Shown piece by piece: positions 25,523-35,985 of a DNA stretch of 64,000 bases. Position numbers and translations under genes: made by a program. Position 1 is the first letter of the stretch; each line of letters begins with the position of its first letter. The stretch lies in NCBI RefSeq assembly GCF_005116665.1, contig NZ_SWCJ01000021.1, positions 1 through 64,000 of the forward strand. Direction: 5' to 3'. This DNA is from Ferrimonas aestuarii (GTDB taxonomy: Bacteria; Pseudomonadota; Gammaproteobacteria; Enterobacterales; Shewanellaceae). The notes under the pieces are model-generated. The model was not told the origin of the DNA, did not search any database, and saw only the letters and a list, made by a program, of their open reading frames with translations.

Positions 25523-28399
25523 ATGAGAGAGCAACAGACTCTAAGCCAACTGTTTAATGGTGATGAGTTCCTTCCCCGTCATATCGGACCTTCTGCCGAC
25601 CAGCGTCAAGCGATGCTTAATGAGATCGGTGCCGATAATTTAGAACATCTGACTGCCCAAATTGTGCCTGAGTCGATCCGCTTGGATCGCGATCTGGGCA
25701 TTGGCGCCCCCCAGCGTGAAGTGGATGCCCTAGCAGCCATTAAGCGTTTTGCTAACCAAAACCAGGTCTTTACCTCCTACATCGGCATGGGCTACTACAA
25801 CACCCATGTGCCTCACGTTATTCAGCGCAACGTGCTGGAAAACCCAGGCTGGTATACCGCGTATACCCCGTATCAACCCGAAATTGCTCAAGGTCGCCTA
25901 GAGGCGATCCTGAATTTCCAGCAGCTGACCATGGACCTGACCGGTCTGGATTTGGCGTCAGCCTCACTGCTGGATGAGGGCACCGCTGCCGCCGAAGCCA
26001 TGGCGCTGGCCAAGCGTGTCTCCAAAAACAAGAAATCCAATCTGTTTTTCATCGCCGACAGTGTATTTCCACAGACCATCGATGTGGTGGCAACCCGTGC
26101 CAAGCATCTAGGTCTGGAAGTGCTGGTGGGCAGTGCTGCCGATGCCGTCAATCACGACGTGTTTGGTGTGCTGCTGCAATACCCTGATAACACCGGTGCG
26201 GTGAACAACTTCGCCGACATCGCCGCTGAGATCAAAGCCAAGAAGGGCATTGTCTGTGTGGCGTCGGATCTGTTGGCCCTAGTGACCTTGAAAGCCCCGG
26301 CTGAGCTGGGTGCCGATGTGGTTCTGGGCAGCGCCCAGCGCTTCGGTGTGCCCATGGGATATGGCGGCCCTCACGCGGCCTTCTTCGCCACTCGTGACGC
26401 CTACAAGCGCTCTATGCCTGGCCGCATCATCGGCGTGTCCAAAGACACCCGTGGTAAGCCTGCACTGCGCATGGCGATGCAGACTCGCGAGCAGCACATC
26501 CGCCGTGAGAAAGCCAACTCCAACATCTGTACTGCACAGGTGCTGCTGGCCAACATGGCTTCCTTCTATGCGGTGTACCACGGCCCACAAGGGCTGAAGC
26601 GCATTGCCGATCGAGTCCACCGTCTGACCTCCATCTTGGCCCACGGCCTGAAAGCCGAAGGCGTGAACTTGGTGAACAGCAGCTGGTTCGACACCCTGAC
26701 CTTTGAGGTTAGCGATGCCGATGCCCTGCAGGCCCGAGCTCAAGCTGCTCGCATCAACCTGCGCCACGATGGCGACAACTGTTTCGGCGTGTCTCTGGAT
26801 GAAACCACCACCATCGAGGCGCTTAAGACTCTGTTTGCAGTGATTACTGAATCGCAATTGGACGTGGAAGGCCTAGATGGCGTTGCCGCTGCAGGCATCA
26901 GCGATGAGCTGCTGCGTAGCGATGAGATCCTAAAGCATGAGGTGTTTAACGCCTATCACAGCGAAACCGAGATGCTGCGTTACATCCGCCGCTTGGAAGG
27001 CAAGGATTTGGCGCTGAACCACAGCATGATCTCTCTGGGCTCCTGCACCATGAAGCTCAATGCGACCGCTGAGATGATGCCAATCACCTGGCCTGAATTT
27101 GCCAACATGCACCCGTTCTGCCCTCAAGAGCAGGCTCAAGGGTATCGTAACTTAGTGGATAACTTGGCCGAATGGCTGGTGTCCATCACCGGATACGATG
27201 CCATGTGCATGCAGCCAAACTCCGGTGCTCAAGGTGAGTACGCCGGTCTGTTGGCCATCAAGGGTTATCATGAGTCCCGTGGTGAAAGTCACCGTGATAT
27301 CTGCCTGATCCCACAATCGGCCCACGGTACTAACCCAGCTTCTGCTCAGCTGGCGAGCCTGAAAGTGGTGGTTGTGGCCTGTGACAACGACGGCAACGTC
27401 GACATGGACGACCTGAAAGCCAAAGCGGCGGAACATGCTGAGCGTCTGTCTTGCATCATGATCACCTACCCATCCACTCACGGGGTGTACGAAGAGACCG
27501 TTCGTGAGATCTGCGATGTGGTGCATGAGCACGGCGGTCAGGTTTACATGGACGGTGCCAACATGAACGCTCAGGTGGGCATTACCGCCCCAGGCTTCAT
27601 CGGCTCTGACGTGTCGCACTTGAACCTACACAAAACCTTCGCCATTCCACATGGTGGCGGTGGCCCAGGCATGGGACCTATCGGCGTGAAAGCGCATCTG
27701 GCGCCATTTGTGGCTGGCCATGCGGTAGTGAAGCCGGGCTTTGAGTGTGACAACAACGGTGCGGTATCTGCGGCTCAGTATGGCTCGGCTAGCATTCTGC
27801 CGATTAGCTGGATGTACATCGCCATGTTGGGCGATCGTGGATTGGCGGAGTCTACTCAGGTAGCCATGCTGTCTGGTAACTACTTGGCTAAGAAGCTGGG
27901 TGAGCACTATCCGGTGCTGTACACCGGCCGTAATGACCGAGTGGCTCACGAGTGCATCATCGACCTACGCCCTCTGAAAGAGGCTAGCGGTGTTACCGAA
28001 ATGGACGTGGCCAAGCGCTTGATGGACTACGGCTTCCATGCGCCAACCATGAGCTTCCCTGTTGCGGGAACTTTGATGGTTGAGCCGACCGAGTCGGAGT
28101 CTAAGGTGGAGCTGGATCGCTTTATCGAAGCCATGGTTAACATCCGTGGCGAGATCGATAAGGTGCAGCGTGGCGAGTGGCCAGCGGACAACAACCCGCT
28201 GTGCAATGCGCCTCACACTCAAGCTGACATCATGGATGGCAGCTTTGATGAGCGCCCATACAGCCGCGAGCTGGCGGCTTATCCGACTCAGGCGACCAAG
28301 GACAACAAGTTCTGGCCAACCGTGAACCGCATCGATGATGTGTTCGGTGACCGCAACCTGTTCTGCGCCTGTGTGCCGATGAGCGCTTACGAGGAGTAA
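25523..28399 (+). CDS. gcvP: Glycine dehydrogenase (decarboxylating), P protein
   Basis: GcvP decarboxylates glycine with PLP and loads the aminomethyl group on GcvH. The 958-residue single-chain form (P1 and P2 halves fused) matches E. coli. The PLP Lys is in [18 protein letters not shown] in the C-terminal half. The start at 25523 ([10 protein letters not shown]) follows AAGGA; the open frame extends 40 codons further upstream into gcvH, which is rejected. A strong terminator ends the operon. Confidence 0.97.
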   Translation: MREQQTLSQLFNGDEFLPRHIGPSADQRQAMLNEIGADNLEHLTAQIVPESIRLDRDLGIGAPQREVDALAAIKRFANQNQVFTSYIGMGYYNTHVPHVIQRNVLENPGWYTAYTPYQPEIAQGRLEAILNFQQLTMDLTGLDLASASLLDEGTAAAEAMALAKRVSKNKKSNLFFIADSVFPQTIDVVATRAKHLGLEVLVGSAADAVNHDVFGVLLQYPDNTGAVNNFADIAAEIKAKKGIVCVASDLLALVTLKAPAELGADVVLGSAQRFGVPMGYGGPHAAFFATRDAYKRSMPGRIIGVSKDTRGKPALRMAMQTREQHIRREKANSNICTAQVLLANMASFYAVYHGPQGLKRIADRVHRLTSILAHGLKAEGVNLVNSSWFDTLTFEVSDADALQARAQAARINLRHDGDNCFGVSLDETTTIEALKTLFAVITESQLDVEGLDGVAAAGISDELLRSDEILKHEVFNAYHSETEMLRYIRRLEGKDLALNHSMISLGSCTMKLNATAEMMPITWPEFANMHPFCPQEQAQGYRNLVDNLAEWLVSITGYDAMCMQPNSGAQGEYAGLLAIKGYHESRGESHRDICLIPQSAHGTNPASAQLASLKVVVVACDNDGNVDMDDLKAKAAEHAERLSCIMITYPSTHGVYEETVREICDVVHEHGGQVYMDGANMNAQVGITAPGFIGSDVSHLNLHKTFAIPHGGGGPGMGPIGVKAHLAPFVAGHAVVKPGFECDNNGAVSAAQYGSASILPISWMYIAMLGDRGLAESTQVAMLSGNYLAKKLGEHYPVLYTGRNDRVAHECIIDLRPLKEASGVTEMDVAKRLMDYGFHAPTMSFPVAGTLMVEPTESESKVELDRFIEAMVNIRGEIDKVQRGEWPADNNPLCNAPHTQADIMDGSFDERPYSRELAAYPTQATKDNKFWPTVNRIDDVFGDRNLFCACVPMSAYEE

Positions 28400-28432
28400 G
28401 TTTCGTTAGCGCGTAATCTAAGCTGAAATTTG

Positions 28433-28467
28433 AAAGCGAGCTCCGAGCTATCGGTGCTCGCTTTTTT
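28433..28467 (+). terminator. gcvTHP terminator
   Basis: AGCGAGC (28435-28441) and GCTCGCT (28456-28462), with additional pairing in the loop, are followed directly by TTTTTT. It lies about 36 bases after the gcvP stop. Confidence 0.88.
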
Positions 28468-28641
28468 GATCCTGTTATCTGGATGATTGTGGGTATTATT
28501 GTCCATAGTGATTGGTTTGTGTTGGCCTTTTTCTGATGATGCGGCATTGTTAAGCTGCGCTACATTGAATGGGGCGGTGCTCTGTGGTTATGCACCTCGG
28601 TATCGCTTTTATCGTTTGAATTAGTTTTAGGAGACAAGCCT

Positions 28642-29340
28642 GTGGCTATCAACAACCAAGAGATGCAGTCAAAGATTCTGGAAGCGTTTAATTTCCGTCA
28701 CGCCACCAAGGTATTTGATCCGGCTAAGAAGATTGCGGACGATGAGTTCAACACCATTTTGGAGGCGGCACGCCTTTCCCCTAGCTCTTTTGGTTTTGAG
28801 CCTTGGCAGATTCTGGTGGTACAAACTCCAGAAAAGCGCGAACTGTTCCGAGATTTCGCTTGGGGCGCCAATGGTGCGTTCAATGGCACTGCCGGCCAGT
28901 TGGGTACCGCAAGCCACTTCTTGATTTTCCTCGCCCACACCGACGTTAATCAAACTCATAACTCTGAGTATCAGCAGAAGTTCATGAAAGAGGTGAAGCA
29001 GCTTCCGGACGATGTAATTGGCTTTATTAATCAAGCGTTCCAGAAGTTCCAAGAGCATGATTTTAAGATTGAAGGTCAGCGCCAGATCACCGATTGGGCC
29101 GGTAAGCAGGCTTACATTGCTGCCGGTAATGTGATGAGTGTGGCGGCGTTGATGGGCATCGATTCCTGCCCAATTGAAGGCTTTGAGATGGACAAAACGT
29201 CAGCGGTACTGGAACAGCACTTTGGTATCGATCCTAAGGTGTATCAACCTGCAGTGATGGTGGCTTTGGGTTACCGAGCCGACGAGCCTCCTTTTGAAAA
29301 AACTCGTCGCACTATGGATCAGGTGGTTTCCTGGTTCTAA
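28642..29340 (+). CDS. NAD(P)H-dependent nitroreductase-family oxidoreductase
   Basis: The 232-residue product is an FMN enzyme of the NfsB type: FNFRHATKVFDP with the phosphate-binding Arg at the start, LEAARLSPSSFGFEPWQILVV in the FMN site, AGKQAYIAAGNVM and CPIEGFEMD later on, and VALGYRADEPP near the end. Such enzymes reduce quinones, nitro compounds or pteridines; the substrate here is unknown. GTG is the start, with AGGAGA seven bases upstream. Monocistronic by the terminator that follows. Confidence 0.87.
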   Translation: MAINNQEMQSKILEAFNFRHATKVFDPAKKIADDEFNTILEAARLSPSSFGFEPWQILVVQTPEKRELFRDFAWGANGAFNGTAGQLGTASHFLIFLAHTDVNQTHNSEYQQKFMKEVKQLPDDVIGFINQAFQKFQEHDFKIEGQRQITDWAGKQAYIAAGNVMSVAALMGIDSCPIEGFEMDKTSAVLEQHFGIDPKVYQPAVMVALGYRADEPPFEKTRRTMDQVVSWF

Positions 29341-29365
29341 ACAACCTTAGTTCGAACCTTCTTAT

Positions 29366-29394
29366 AAAAAATGCGCCTTTATGGCGCATTTTTC
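29366..29394 (+). terminator. Terminator after the nitroreductase gene
   Basis: AAAAATGCGCC-TTTAT-GGCGCATTTTTC is a perfect stem with A-run and T-run. It isolates the gene from the following nap operon. Confidence 0.88.
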
Positions 29395-29483
29395 TTTTTA
29401 AAATAAGCATTTAATTCAAATCCTCTCGCAGTTTCTTACTTCAAGCAGATTCCCCGCGCTTATCTATAATTTAAGTCTCAATG

Positions 29484-29497
29484 TTGATCTTGATCAT
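29484..29497 (+). promoter_or_regulatory. FNR/EtrA-type box upstream of napDABC
   Basis: TTGATCTTGATCAT matches TTGAT-N4-ATCAA at nine of ten specified bases. It lies about 120 bases before napD. This implies anaerobic activation of the operon, as known for nap genes. The -10 element is not obvious. Confidence 0.7.
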
Positions 29498-29530
29498 GGA
29501 CGTCGTTCATCTATCTCTTGAGGAGTATTG

Positions 29531-29569
29531 ATGTCAGGTTTGCTTTTTCGTTACATGTTATTAACTTAA
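29531..29569 (+). CDS. Possible 12-residue leader peptide before napD
   Basis: GAGGAG lies five bases before an ATG that opens a 12-codon frame (MSGLLFRYMLLT) ending in TAA. It is located between the FNR box and napD. The ribosome site is better than that of many real genes here, but so short a frame can occur by chance. Confidence 0.25.
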   Translation: MSGLLFRYMLLT

Positions 29570-29616
29570 AGTGATATGAATCCAGTTCATTTCGGTGGGC
29601 GATCATAAGGAGTGAC

Positions 29617-29889
29617 ATGACTCAGAAAGAAATTCATATCTCCAGTGTTGTTGTGCAAGTTCAGCCTGAACACCTTGGTGTGGTCAAGGCGCAGATCTTG
29701 GATCTGCCCGGGGCTGAAATCCACGGTGAAGACGCCATCGGTAAGTTGGTCGTGGTGCTGGAAACCTCAACGGAGACCGGCGTTACCAAAGCCATCGATG
29801 CCATCAATAACCTTCCTTACGTGTTAATGACTTTTTTGGTTTACCACCAGATCGAACCTTTCGAAAATTTAGCTGAGGATCACTCATGA
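29617..29889 (+). CDS. napD: NapD, chaperone for NapA maturation (second copy)
   Basis: The 90-residue product begins [14 protein letters not shown] and ends VYHQIEPFE, the same frame as the NapD at 4.6 kb but clearly diverged. It should bind the twin-arginine signal of the NapA encoded next. AAGGAG precedes the ATG. The stop overlaps the napA start (ATGA). Confidence 0.93.
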   Translation: MTQKEIHISSVVVQVQPEHLGVVKAQILDLPGAEIHGEDAIGKLVVVLETSTETGVTKAIDAINNLPYVLMTFLVYHQIEPFENLAEDHS

Positions 29890-32372
29890 AAATGACAAGA
29901 CGGGAGTTCGTGAAAGCGAACGCCGCGGCCGCTGCTGCCACAGTTGCCGGGGTAACCCTGCCCGCGTCGGCGACCAATTTAATTGTGAATTCTGCGCAAA
30001 CCAAGATTCACTGGGACAAAGCACCTTGTCGTTTTTGTGGTACTGGCTGTTCGGTGCTGGTGGGCAGTCAAGATGGCCGAGTGGTCGCCACACAAGGGGA
30101 TCCTGATGCTCCGGTGAACCGAGGCCTTAACTGCATTAAGGGCTATTTTCTCTCTAAAATCATGTATGGCGCCGATCGGGTGCAAACGCCGATGTTGCGC
30201 ATGAAAGATGGCAAGTTCCATAAAGATGGCGATTTTACTCCCATCAGTTGGGATCAGGCGTTCGACATCATGGCGGAAAAGTGGAAGGCGGCTCTGAAAG
30301 ATAAGGGGCCCACCAGCGTCGGTATGTTTGGCTCTGGCCAATGGACGGTCATGGAAGGCTATGCTGCTTCCAAGCTAATGAAAGCCGGTTTTCGTTCAAA
30401 TAACATCGACCCTAACGCCCGTCACTGTATGGCCTCTGCGGTAGGTGGCTTCATGCGTACCTTTGGTATTGACGAGCCCATGGGTTGCTATGACGATTTT
30501 GAAAACGCCGATGTGTTCGTGCTTTGGGGCTCGAACATGGCGGAGATGCACCCGGTGTTGTGGACTCGAATCACCGATCGCCGTTTGAGTAATCCGCACG
30601 TGAAAGTGAACGTGCTCTCCACTTACTACCATCGCTCCTTTGAATTGGCGGATAGCGGTATGGTGTTTACTCCGCAAACGGATCTGGCCATCGCCAACTT
30701 CATCGCAAATTACATCATTGAGAACGATGCGGTGAACTGGGAGTTCGTCAACAAGCACACCAACTTCAAGCGCGCTACCACTGACATCGGTTATGGGCTG
30801 CGCGACGACGACCCCATTCAAAAGCAAGCCAAAAACCCCAATGTGGGCAAAATGAATCCGATGAATTTCGACGAGTACAAAGCCTCGGTGGCAGAGTACA
30901 CCGTCGAAAAAGCGGCACAGATGTCTGGGGTATCGGAAGAGAAATTGATTGCCATGGCCAAGCAGTACGCGGATCCCAACATCAAGGTGATGTCGCTGTG
31001 GACCATGGGGGTAAACCAGCACACTCGTGGCGTTTGGCTCAACAGCCTCATCTATAACATTCATCTGTTGACCGGCAAGATCAGTCAGCCGGGCAACAGT
31101 CCATTCTCGTTGACAGGGCAACCATCGGCTTGTGGTACCGCCCGAGAGGTGGGCACTTTTGCACACCGTCTGCCGGCGGATATGGTGGTGGCCAATCCGA
31201 AACATCGCGCCATTGCAGAGAAGATCTGGAAGCTGCCCGATGGCACCATTCCACCTAAGCCAGGCTTCCACGCCGTATTGCAAGATCGCATGCTTCACGA
31301 TGGCAAGCTCAATGCCTACTGGGTGATGTGCAATAACAATTTGCAGGCGGGGCCTAACGTCAATACCGAACGTTTGCCTGGTTACCGTAACCCCGACAAT
31401 TTCATTGTGTGTTCCGACCCTTACCCAACCGCAACCGCACAAGCGGCGGATCTGATTTTGCCAACGGCGATGTGGGTTGAGAAAGAGGGCGCGTATGGTA
31501 ACGCCGAGCGTCGCACCCAAGCCTGGTATCAGCAGGTGAAAGCGCCGGGGGAATCAAAGTCCGATTTATGGCAACTGATGGAGTTCTCCAAGCGCTTCAA
31601 AATGGAGGAGATTTGGGACGAAGAGTTGCTGGCGCAAATGCCGGAATATCGCGGTAAGACGATGTTTGAGGTGCTGTATAAAAACGGCCAAGTGGACAAG
31701 TTCCCACTGCATGAGGCGCAAAAGCTCAATGACGATGCTCAGGCGCAGGGTTTCTATGTTCAAAAAGGCCTCTTTGAGGAGTATGCCGAATTTGGCCGTG
31801 GCCATGGTCATGACCTTGCCCCTTATGATCGCTATCACCAAGAGCGCGGGCTGCGCTGGCCGGTGGTCGAGGGTAAAGAGACATTGTGGCGCTTCGCAGA
31901 AGGCTCAGACCCCTATGTGCCTAAAGGAGCGGGCTTTAAATTTTATGGCCACGGTGACGGTAAAGCCAACATCATTTTTGCGCCCTTTGAGCCTGCTCCT
32001 GAGCAGCCGGACTCCGAGTACGACATGTGGCTGTGTACCGGTCGAGTTCTAGAGCATTGGCATACCGGCACCATGACTCGCCGAGTGCCGGAGCTCTATA
32101 AAGCGGTGCCAGATGCCCTGTGTTACATCCACCCAGAAGATGCCAAGAAGCGCAATTTGCGCCGTGGTGAAGAGGTGATGCTGCAGTCTCGGCGCGGCGA
32201 GATTCGCTGCCGAGTCGAGACCCGAGGTCGAAACCGACCACCAGAAGGTTTGGTGTTTGTGCCCTTCTTTGATGCCCGTATTTTGGTCAATAAGTTGATT
32301 TTGGATGCCACGGATCCGCTGTCCAAGCAGACCGACTTTAAGAAGTGTCCAGTGAAGCTCATCAAGGTGTAA
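29886..32372 (+). CDS. napA: Periplasmic nitrate reductase catalytic subunit (second copy)
   Basis: The 828-residue product has the Tat motif TRREFVK at residues 4-10, [4Fe-4S] ligands Cys48, Cys51, Cys55 and Cys83, and the molybdenum ligand Cys181 in [14 protein letters not shown]. It ends [13 protein letters not shown]. It equals the first NapA in length but differs at many positions, for example in the region after the signal. With napD, napB, napC and a small membrane protein it forms a complete operon that includes a quinol dehydrogenase. Confidence 0.97.
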   Translation: MKMTRREFVKANAAAAAATVAGVTLPASATNLIVNSAQTKIHWDKAPCRFCGTGCSVLVGSQDGRVVATQGDPDAPVNRGLNCIKGYFLSKIMYGADRVQTPMLRMKDGKFHKDGDFTPISWDQAFDIMAEKWKAALKDKGPTSVGMFGSGQWTVMEGYAASKLMKAGFRSNNIDPNARHCMASAVGGFMRTFGIDEPMGCYDDFENADVFVLWGSNMAEMHPVLWTRITDRRLSNPHVKVNVLSTYYHRSFELADSGMVFTPQTDLAIANFIANYIIENDAVNWEFVNKHTNFKRATTDIGYGLRDDDPIQKQAKNPNVGKMNPMNFDEYKASVAEYTVEKAAQMSGVSEEKLIAMAKQYADPNIKVMSLWTMGVNQHTRGVWLNSLIYNIHLLTGKISQPGNSPFSLTGQPSACGTAREVGTFAHRLPADMVVANPKHRAIAEKIWKLPDGTIPPKPGFHAVLQDRMLHDGKLNAYWVMCNNNLQAGPNVNTERLPGYRNPDNFIVCSDPYPTATAQAADLILPTAMWVEKEGAYGNAERRTQAWYQQVKAPGESKSDLWQLMEFSKRFKMEEIWDEELLAQMPEYRGKTMFEVLYKNGQVDKFPLHEAQKLNDDAQAQGFYVQKGLFEEYAEFGRGHGHDLAPYDRYHQERGLRWPVVEGKETLWRFAEGSDPYVPKGAGFKFYGHGDGKANIIFAPFEPAPEQPDSEYDMWLCTGRVLEHWHTGTMTRRVPELYKAVPDALCYIHPEDAKKRNLRRGEEVMLQSRRGEIRCRVETRGRNRPPEGLVFVPFFDARILVNKLILDATDPLSKQTDFKKCPVKLIKV

Positions 32373-32431
32373 CGGCGCAGAGAGGCTCGAACTCGAGCCT
32401 CTTCTAACAACAAATTAGAGGCAGAATCATC

Positions 32432-32899
32432 ATGAAACGATCCACATTCGCCGTTGTGATAGCACTACTTGCTGTTGGCGGCACATTGCACGCAAATGAA
32501 AAACCATCCCAGTACCCAGGAGGTAACGGAGGGGTGCACTCTCTTCGAGGGGCCACTGAACTTGATGTCACCCGAGAGGCGGATCCTCTTAAAAACTTCC
32601 CTGAACAGAGTGGGCCTATTGAGAGCGATTACGTCTACCAACCACCGCTGGTGCCCCATACCATTCGCCACTACGAGATGTCACTGAACGCCAATAAGTG
32701 CCTGTCTTGCCACAGTTGGAAGAATGCGAAGGAGTCCGGCGCGACCAAGATCAGCGTAACGCATTACCAAACCCGAGAGGGGCAGGTGCTTTCCGACGTG
32801 TCACCAAGGCGCTACTTCTGTTTGCAATGCCACGTGCCGCAAGCCGATGCAACGGCCTTAATCGACAATGAATTTCAACGAGTGGACGCCTTGCGCTAA
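32432..32899 (+). CDS. napB: Periplasmic nitrate reductase diheme cytochrome c (second copy)
   Basis: The 155-residue product has a signal peptide (about 1-21, ending LHA), a linker with HSLRGATELDVT, then YVYQPPLVPHTI and haem sites CLSCH at 90-94 and CLQCH at 130-134 followed by VPQ. It is about 20 residues longer than the first NapB, mainly in the N-terminal linker. The ribosome site AGAGG precedes it. Confidence 0.94.
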   Translation: MKRSTFAVVIALLAVGGTLHANEKPSQYPGGNGGVHSLRGATELDVTREADPLKNFPEQSGPIESDYVYQPPLVPHTIRHYEMSLNANKCLSCHSWKNAKESGATKISVTHYQTREGQVLSDVSPRRYFCLQCHVPQADATALIDNEFQRVDALR

Positions 32900-32919
32900 C
32901 GCAGGACTAAGGGGCGAAC

Positions 32920-33495
32920 ATGAAATTATTACGAGTCTTTTGGCAGCGGTTAACCGCCCCCAGCAAAGCGGCGGTAGGCGTTGTGCTGTTTATGGGCTTC
33001 ATGGGGGGGCTGCTGTTCTGGGGGGCATTTAACACTGGAATGGAAGCCACCAATACTGAGCAGTTTTGTTCCGGTTGCCATGAACCCATCGTTAGAGAGA
33101 TCAGAGAGACCATTCACTACTCGAACCGCTCTGGCGTGCGGGCGATCTGTTCCGATTGTCACGTGCCTCACAACTGGACCGATAAAATTGTGCGTAAGGT
33201 GCAAGCATCAAAAGAGTTGGTGGCATTTGCCATGGGCACCATCAGTACTGACGAGAAGTTTCAGGCGCGTCGTGGCCATCTGGCTGAGCGGGAATGGCAC
33301 CGCCTGAAAAACAACGATTCAAGGGAGTGCCGAAACTGCCACAACTTTGAATTTATGGACTTTTCTGAGCAGCGGGGACGTGCGGTGAAGCAGCACTCCA
33401 CCGCATTGGCTGCCGGTGATAAAACCTGTGTGGATTGCCATAAAGGCATCGCCCACCAATTGCCGGATATGGAAGGCGTTGAGGGCTGGCAGTAG
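32920..33495 (+). CDS. napC: Membrane-anchored tetraheme cytochrome c, NapC/NirT type
   Basis: NapC oxidises menaquinol or ubiquinol and feeds NapB-NapA. The 191-residue product has one membrane anchor (about 18-38) and four CXXCH sites: CSGCH at 50-54, CSDCH at 77-81, CRNCH at 137-141 and CVDCH at 170-174. MEATNTEQFC before the first haem is typical for the NapC/NirT group, which also includes CymA. It could serve other periplasmic reductases too, such as the first NapA and the UrdA-like protein; that is inference. Confidence 0.93.
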   Translation: MKLLRVFWQRLTAPSKAAVGVVLFMGFMGGLLFWGAFNTGMEATNTEQFCSGCHEPIVREIRETIHYSNRSGVRAICSDCHVPHNWTDKIVRKVQASKELVAFAMGTISTDEKFQARRGHLAEREWHRLKNNDSRECRNCHNFEFMDFSEQRGRAVKQHSTALAAGDKTCVDCHKGIAHQLPDMEGVEGWQ

Positions 33496-33503
33496 GAGCA
33501 ACT

Positions 33504-33644
33504 ATGAGTACATTAGAGTCGATCATCTGGCATGTCTTGGGTTATGCCGCCATGCCAGTGATTATCTTGTCGGGGTTTGTGGCCGTCGCCGCAGTATGCA
33601 TTTGGCTGCTGTCTTTAGGAAAAGACAAAGCCACCGAGTCTTGA
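33504..33644 (+). CDS. Small single-helix membrane protein of the nap operon (TIGR02808-like)
   Basis: A 46-residue frame opens with ATG eight bases after AGGAG and nine bases after the napC stop. It reads MSTLESIIWHVLGYAAMPVI at the start, has one membrane helix (about residues 16-37) and a charged tail (GKDKATES). It resembles the short TIGR02808 family as I remember it from Vibrio and Shewanella. Role unknown; stabilising NapC or its quinol site is a guess from position. Confidence 0.7.
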   Translation: MSTLESIIWHVLGYAAMPVIILSGFVAVAAVCIWLLSLGKDKATES

Positions 33645-33661
33645 GCCATCCTCATGGACTT

Positions 33662-33698
33662 CGCTCTGCTTATCGTGACATGGCGATTGAGCAGAGCG
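33662..33698. repeat. Stem-loop after the nap operon
   Basis: CGCTCTGCT (33662-33670) and AGCAGAGCG (33690-33698) are perfect 9-base arms with a 19-base loop. It precedes the terminator hairpin, giving two consecutive stems. It may protect the nap message from 3' decay. Confidence 0.5.
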
Positions 33699-33717
33699 GC
33701 GCAAGTCTTGTTCATCG

Positions 33718-33780
33718 CGCCCTCATTAAGGTTATTCCAGTCATGAAGATGGCTTGCCCTTAATGAGGGGCGTTTTCATT
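33718..33780 (+). terminator. Terminator of the napDABC operon
   Basis: CCCTCATTAAG (33720-33730) pairs perfectly with CTTAATGAGGG (33759-33769), and CGTTTTCATTTT follows. The loop is unusually long (28 bases). Confidence 0.7.
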
Positions 33781-33833
33781 TTAGATGCAGGGTCGATCTT
33801 GATGGTGACGCTGGGCTAAAATCGGCGTTATAC

Positions 33834-34640
33834 GTGTTAGCAATCGAGTCGTTGTTTCCTTTGGATCCCAGATACCGCCAATTAAGAGCTGCCTCAGAAG
33901 CCCACTTCCACACCTGTTTCTATTGCGGCTGCATCGCCACTGAGACCGATTTTGCGCCGCCTCAGGACCATTGGGGAGCTTATGCAAACCATGGACAAAG
34001 CGCGGATAACCTTCAGGTTCCAAGCTGTAAAGAGTGCCTAACTCTTTTGAAAGGTTGCACCATGGCCTTGGTGCAGCAGCGCCGAGAGGTGGTGCACACC
34101 AAGTTAACTCGTAAGTATCAGAAAGCCATCAATGTGTATCTTCGCTGGAGTGAAGACGAGTTGGCAGAGCTGGATTTCTCCCTAAAGCACAGTATTGATG
34201 CCGGTTTGCAATTGGGCCAAGAGTCTCACCGCCGCAGCAATTACCCCGGCTTTCCCTATGACGTGGATGGCACCGTTTACCCGGTTGAGCAGATCAAACC
34301 TCAGGCGGTGGTGGTGTTTGGTGAGCGGTTTGAAGGATTGAAAGCCGCCTTGGTTCACGCCAGCAAAACTTATGGCTTGAGTCAGGGTAAATTGGCCCAA
34401 GGGCTCGAGCTTCACAACAACAATTTAGAGGCGGTCATTCTTCATCTGCAGCGGGAGCAGCAGCAGGCGTCATTGGAACGAGAACTGGGGCGTTTGTGTG
34501 GGGCGTTTGCCAAAGAGCACAATCAGTCTCGCCGTTATGTGGTGAATGCGGTCAAACGATACATGGAAAGAGATCAGGAGCTGAGTGTGCACCAAGCTCT
34601 GGAAAAACTCTATCAAGAGCGAGTGCAGCATTTTAAGTAA
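33834..34640 (+). CDS. HNH-endonuclease-like zinc protein of unknown function
   Basis: The 268-residue product has two CXXC pairs, CFYCG at about 28-32 and CKEC at about 65-68, with PPQDHW between them. This spacing is that of HNH nucleases of the CXXC...DH...CXXC type, but the catalytic pattern is only partly present. The C-terminal half (about 160-268) is helical and charged, with GLSQGKLAQGLELHNNNLEAVI that could be a helix-turn-helix. No signal peptide. No partner gene for restriction or phage defence is adjacent. Confidence 0.5.
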   Translation: MLAIESLFPLDPRYRQLRAASEAHFHTCFYCGCIATETDFAPPQDHWGAYANHGQSADNLQVPSCKECLTLLKGCTMALVQQRREVVHTKLTRKYQKAINVYLRWSEDELAELDFSLKHSIDAGLQLGQESHRRSNYPGFPYDVDGTVYPVEQIKPQAVVVFGERFEGLKAALVHASKTYGLSQGKLAQGLELHNNNLEAVILHLQREQQQASLERELGRLCGAFAKEHNQSRRYVVNAVKRYMERDQELSVHQALEKLYQERVQHFK

Positions 34641-34680
34641 GACGCTGAGTCGCCTCAGCGCCTGAGCTTTGTTGTCAGAA

Positions 34681-35601
34681 TCAGAGGTTGTGCTGACCCA
34701 TTACAAACTCCAGTGCTGAGGTCACCGCGGCCACCTGAGCGGCGTTGCACTGTTCATCGGTCGCGTTGGCGCTATCGGGATACACTTCGGTGGTGGTGAC
34801 ATACTGAGCATTGGTCATTCCGGCACACAGGAACAGTGCCTTGGTGGCATAGTTGATGACGCCGTGCTGCACCACTGGGCTACCGATGATGTTGCCGTTT
34901 GCATCAGCAGGGGCGATGTGAGTGACCTGCTTCACTGCGTCGATAATGTGACGCTGGAACTCTGGCTGCGGCAACTCGGTATCGCCCACTAGATAAAAGC
35001 CATCTGGCACACTGCCTGGGATATAGTCTTTGCCATCTCTTGCGGCCAGCGCGGGGCGAAATTCTTGTTCGTCGGTGTCGGTGGTTTCGTGCAGATCCAC
35101 GTGCAGTAGGATCTCCCCCTCTAACTCACTCAAGAATTGCAGCAGGTAGGCGCACTCTTCCGATGGGCTATTCACATAGAAACTGCGGTTGGGATCGATG
35201 GCGTTGGGGTTCCAGCGATTGATGGTTTCATAGCCCCAAGGGCTGACGCAGGGCGCCACGACAATGTTGAATTTACTGCTGTAATGGCTGGCTTTGTTTT
35301 CAAGAAAGCGAATCGCACCATGAACACCACTGGTTTCATAGCCATGAACGCCACCGGTAATCAGCGCAATGGGTTTGGTCGAATCCCAGTGGCGAGTTTT
35401 AAAGGCCCACAGTGGGTAGCGTTCGGAATCGATGGGCAGTGCTCCGTATTGAACCGCATCAAATTGCTCGTGCAAGGCGTCCAGTTTTTGAAGTACTTGC
35501 TGCGAATAACTGCGCTTGATTTTGGTGTGGTTTAGCCACTGTAGACGTTCGGTGTGAGTCCAGGGTTGCCCTGGGGTGCCGATGGGGTAGGTGTGGGCCA
35601 T
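34681..35601 (-). CDS. M14-family zinc carboxypeptidase
   Basis: The 306-residue product has the M14 zinc ligands His86 and Glu89 in GGVHGYETSG and a third His in HVDLHETTD (about 167-171). Substrate-binding IDPNRSFYV also follows the M14 pattern. There is no signal peptide, so it is cytoplasmic, more like peptidoglycan-peptide or gamma-glutamyl hydrolases than digestive carboxypeptidases. The catalytic C-terminal Glu is not obvious to me by eye. It lies downstream of a LysR gene but with a 430-base gap. Confidence 0.82.
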   Translation of the reverse strand: MAHTYPIGTPGQPWTHTERLQWLNHTKIKRSYSQQVLQKLDALHEQFDAVQYGALPIDSERYPLWAFKTRHWDSTKPIALITGGVHGYETSGVHGAIRFLENKASHYSSKFNIVVAPCVSPWGYETINRWNPNAIDPNRSFYVNSPSEECAYLLQFLSELEGEILLHVDLHETTDTDEQEFRPALAARDGKDYIPGSVPDGFYLVGDTELPQPEFQRHIIDAVKQVTHIAPADANGNIIGSPVVQHGVINYATKALFLCAGMTNAQYVTTTEVYPDSANATDEQCNAAQVAAVTSALEFVMGQHNL

Positions 35602-35985
35602 GGTTCTGCTCTCTTATCTGTTTTATTCGCGCTTAGTATACGAGCCACGTTGGGAGATGCCCAGTCGAATTCACAAGGCGTTAACGCTACAATTTCCTAT
35701 AAAAAGTCATATAAATTAATCGCATGATGAGAATTGCAGAATTTAAAATTCTCTTATGCAAGTTTGAGAATTACTGCAAGACTCTCGACTTTAATTGAAG
35801 AATCTTTCTTTAATTTTGCCGATATTTTACTCTTACCCCATCGATAGCTGGCGCCTTGTTATATGCCCTTTTTCAGGCTCGGTCGTACTGAAAAACGTAT
35901 TGGCGACGGTCCATTGAACAGCTTGCAACTTTATAACGGAAGATGAAGTTAGAGGTTGAGCCAGAGATCGATAATTTCCCTGCGA
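35602..35985. other. AT-rich gap with clustered GAGAATT repeats
   Basis: No gene is supported here. GAGAATT (35729-35735), its inverse AATTCTC (35747-35753) and a third copy (35766-35772) lie about 130-170 bases upstream of the M14 gene and may be regulator sites. A plus-strand terminator (35986-36021) with no upstream plus-strand gene suggests a short untranslated transcript. Confidence 0.4.

Noticed and set aside
30396-31520. Minus-strand frame of 374 codons opposite the second napA
   Set aside because: Long but opposite to a well-supported molybdoenzyme; it has no recognisable motif and reflects third-position codon bias.
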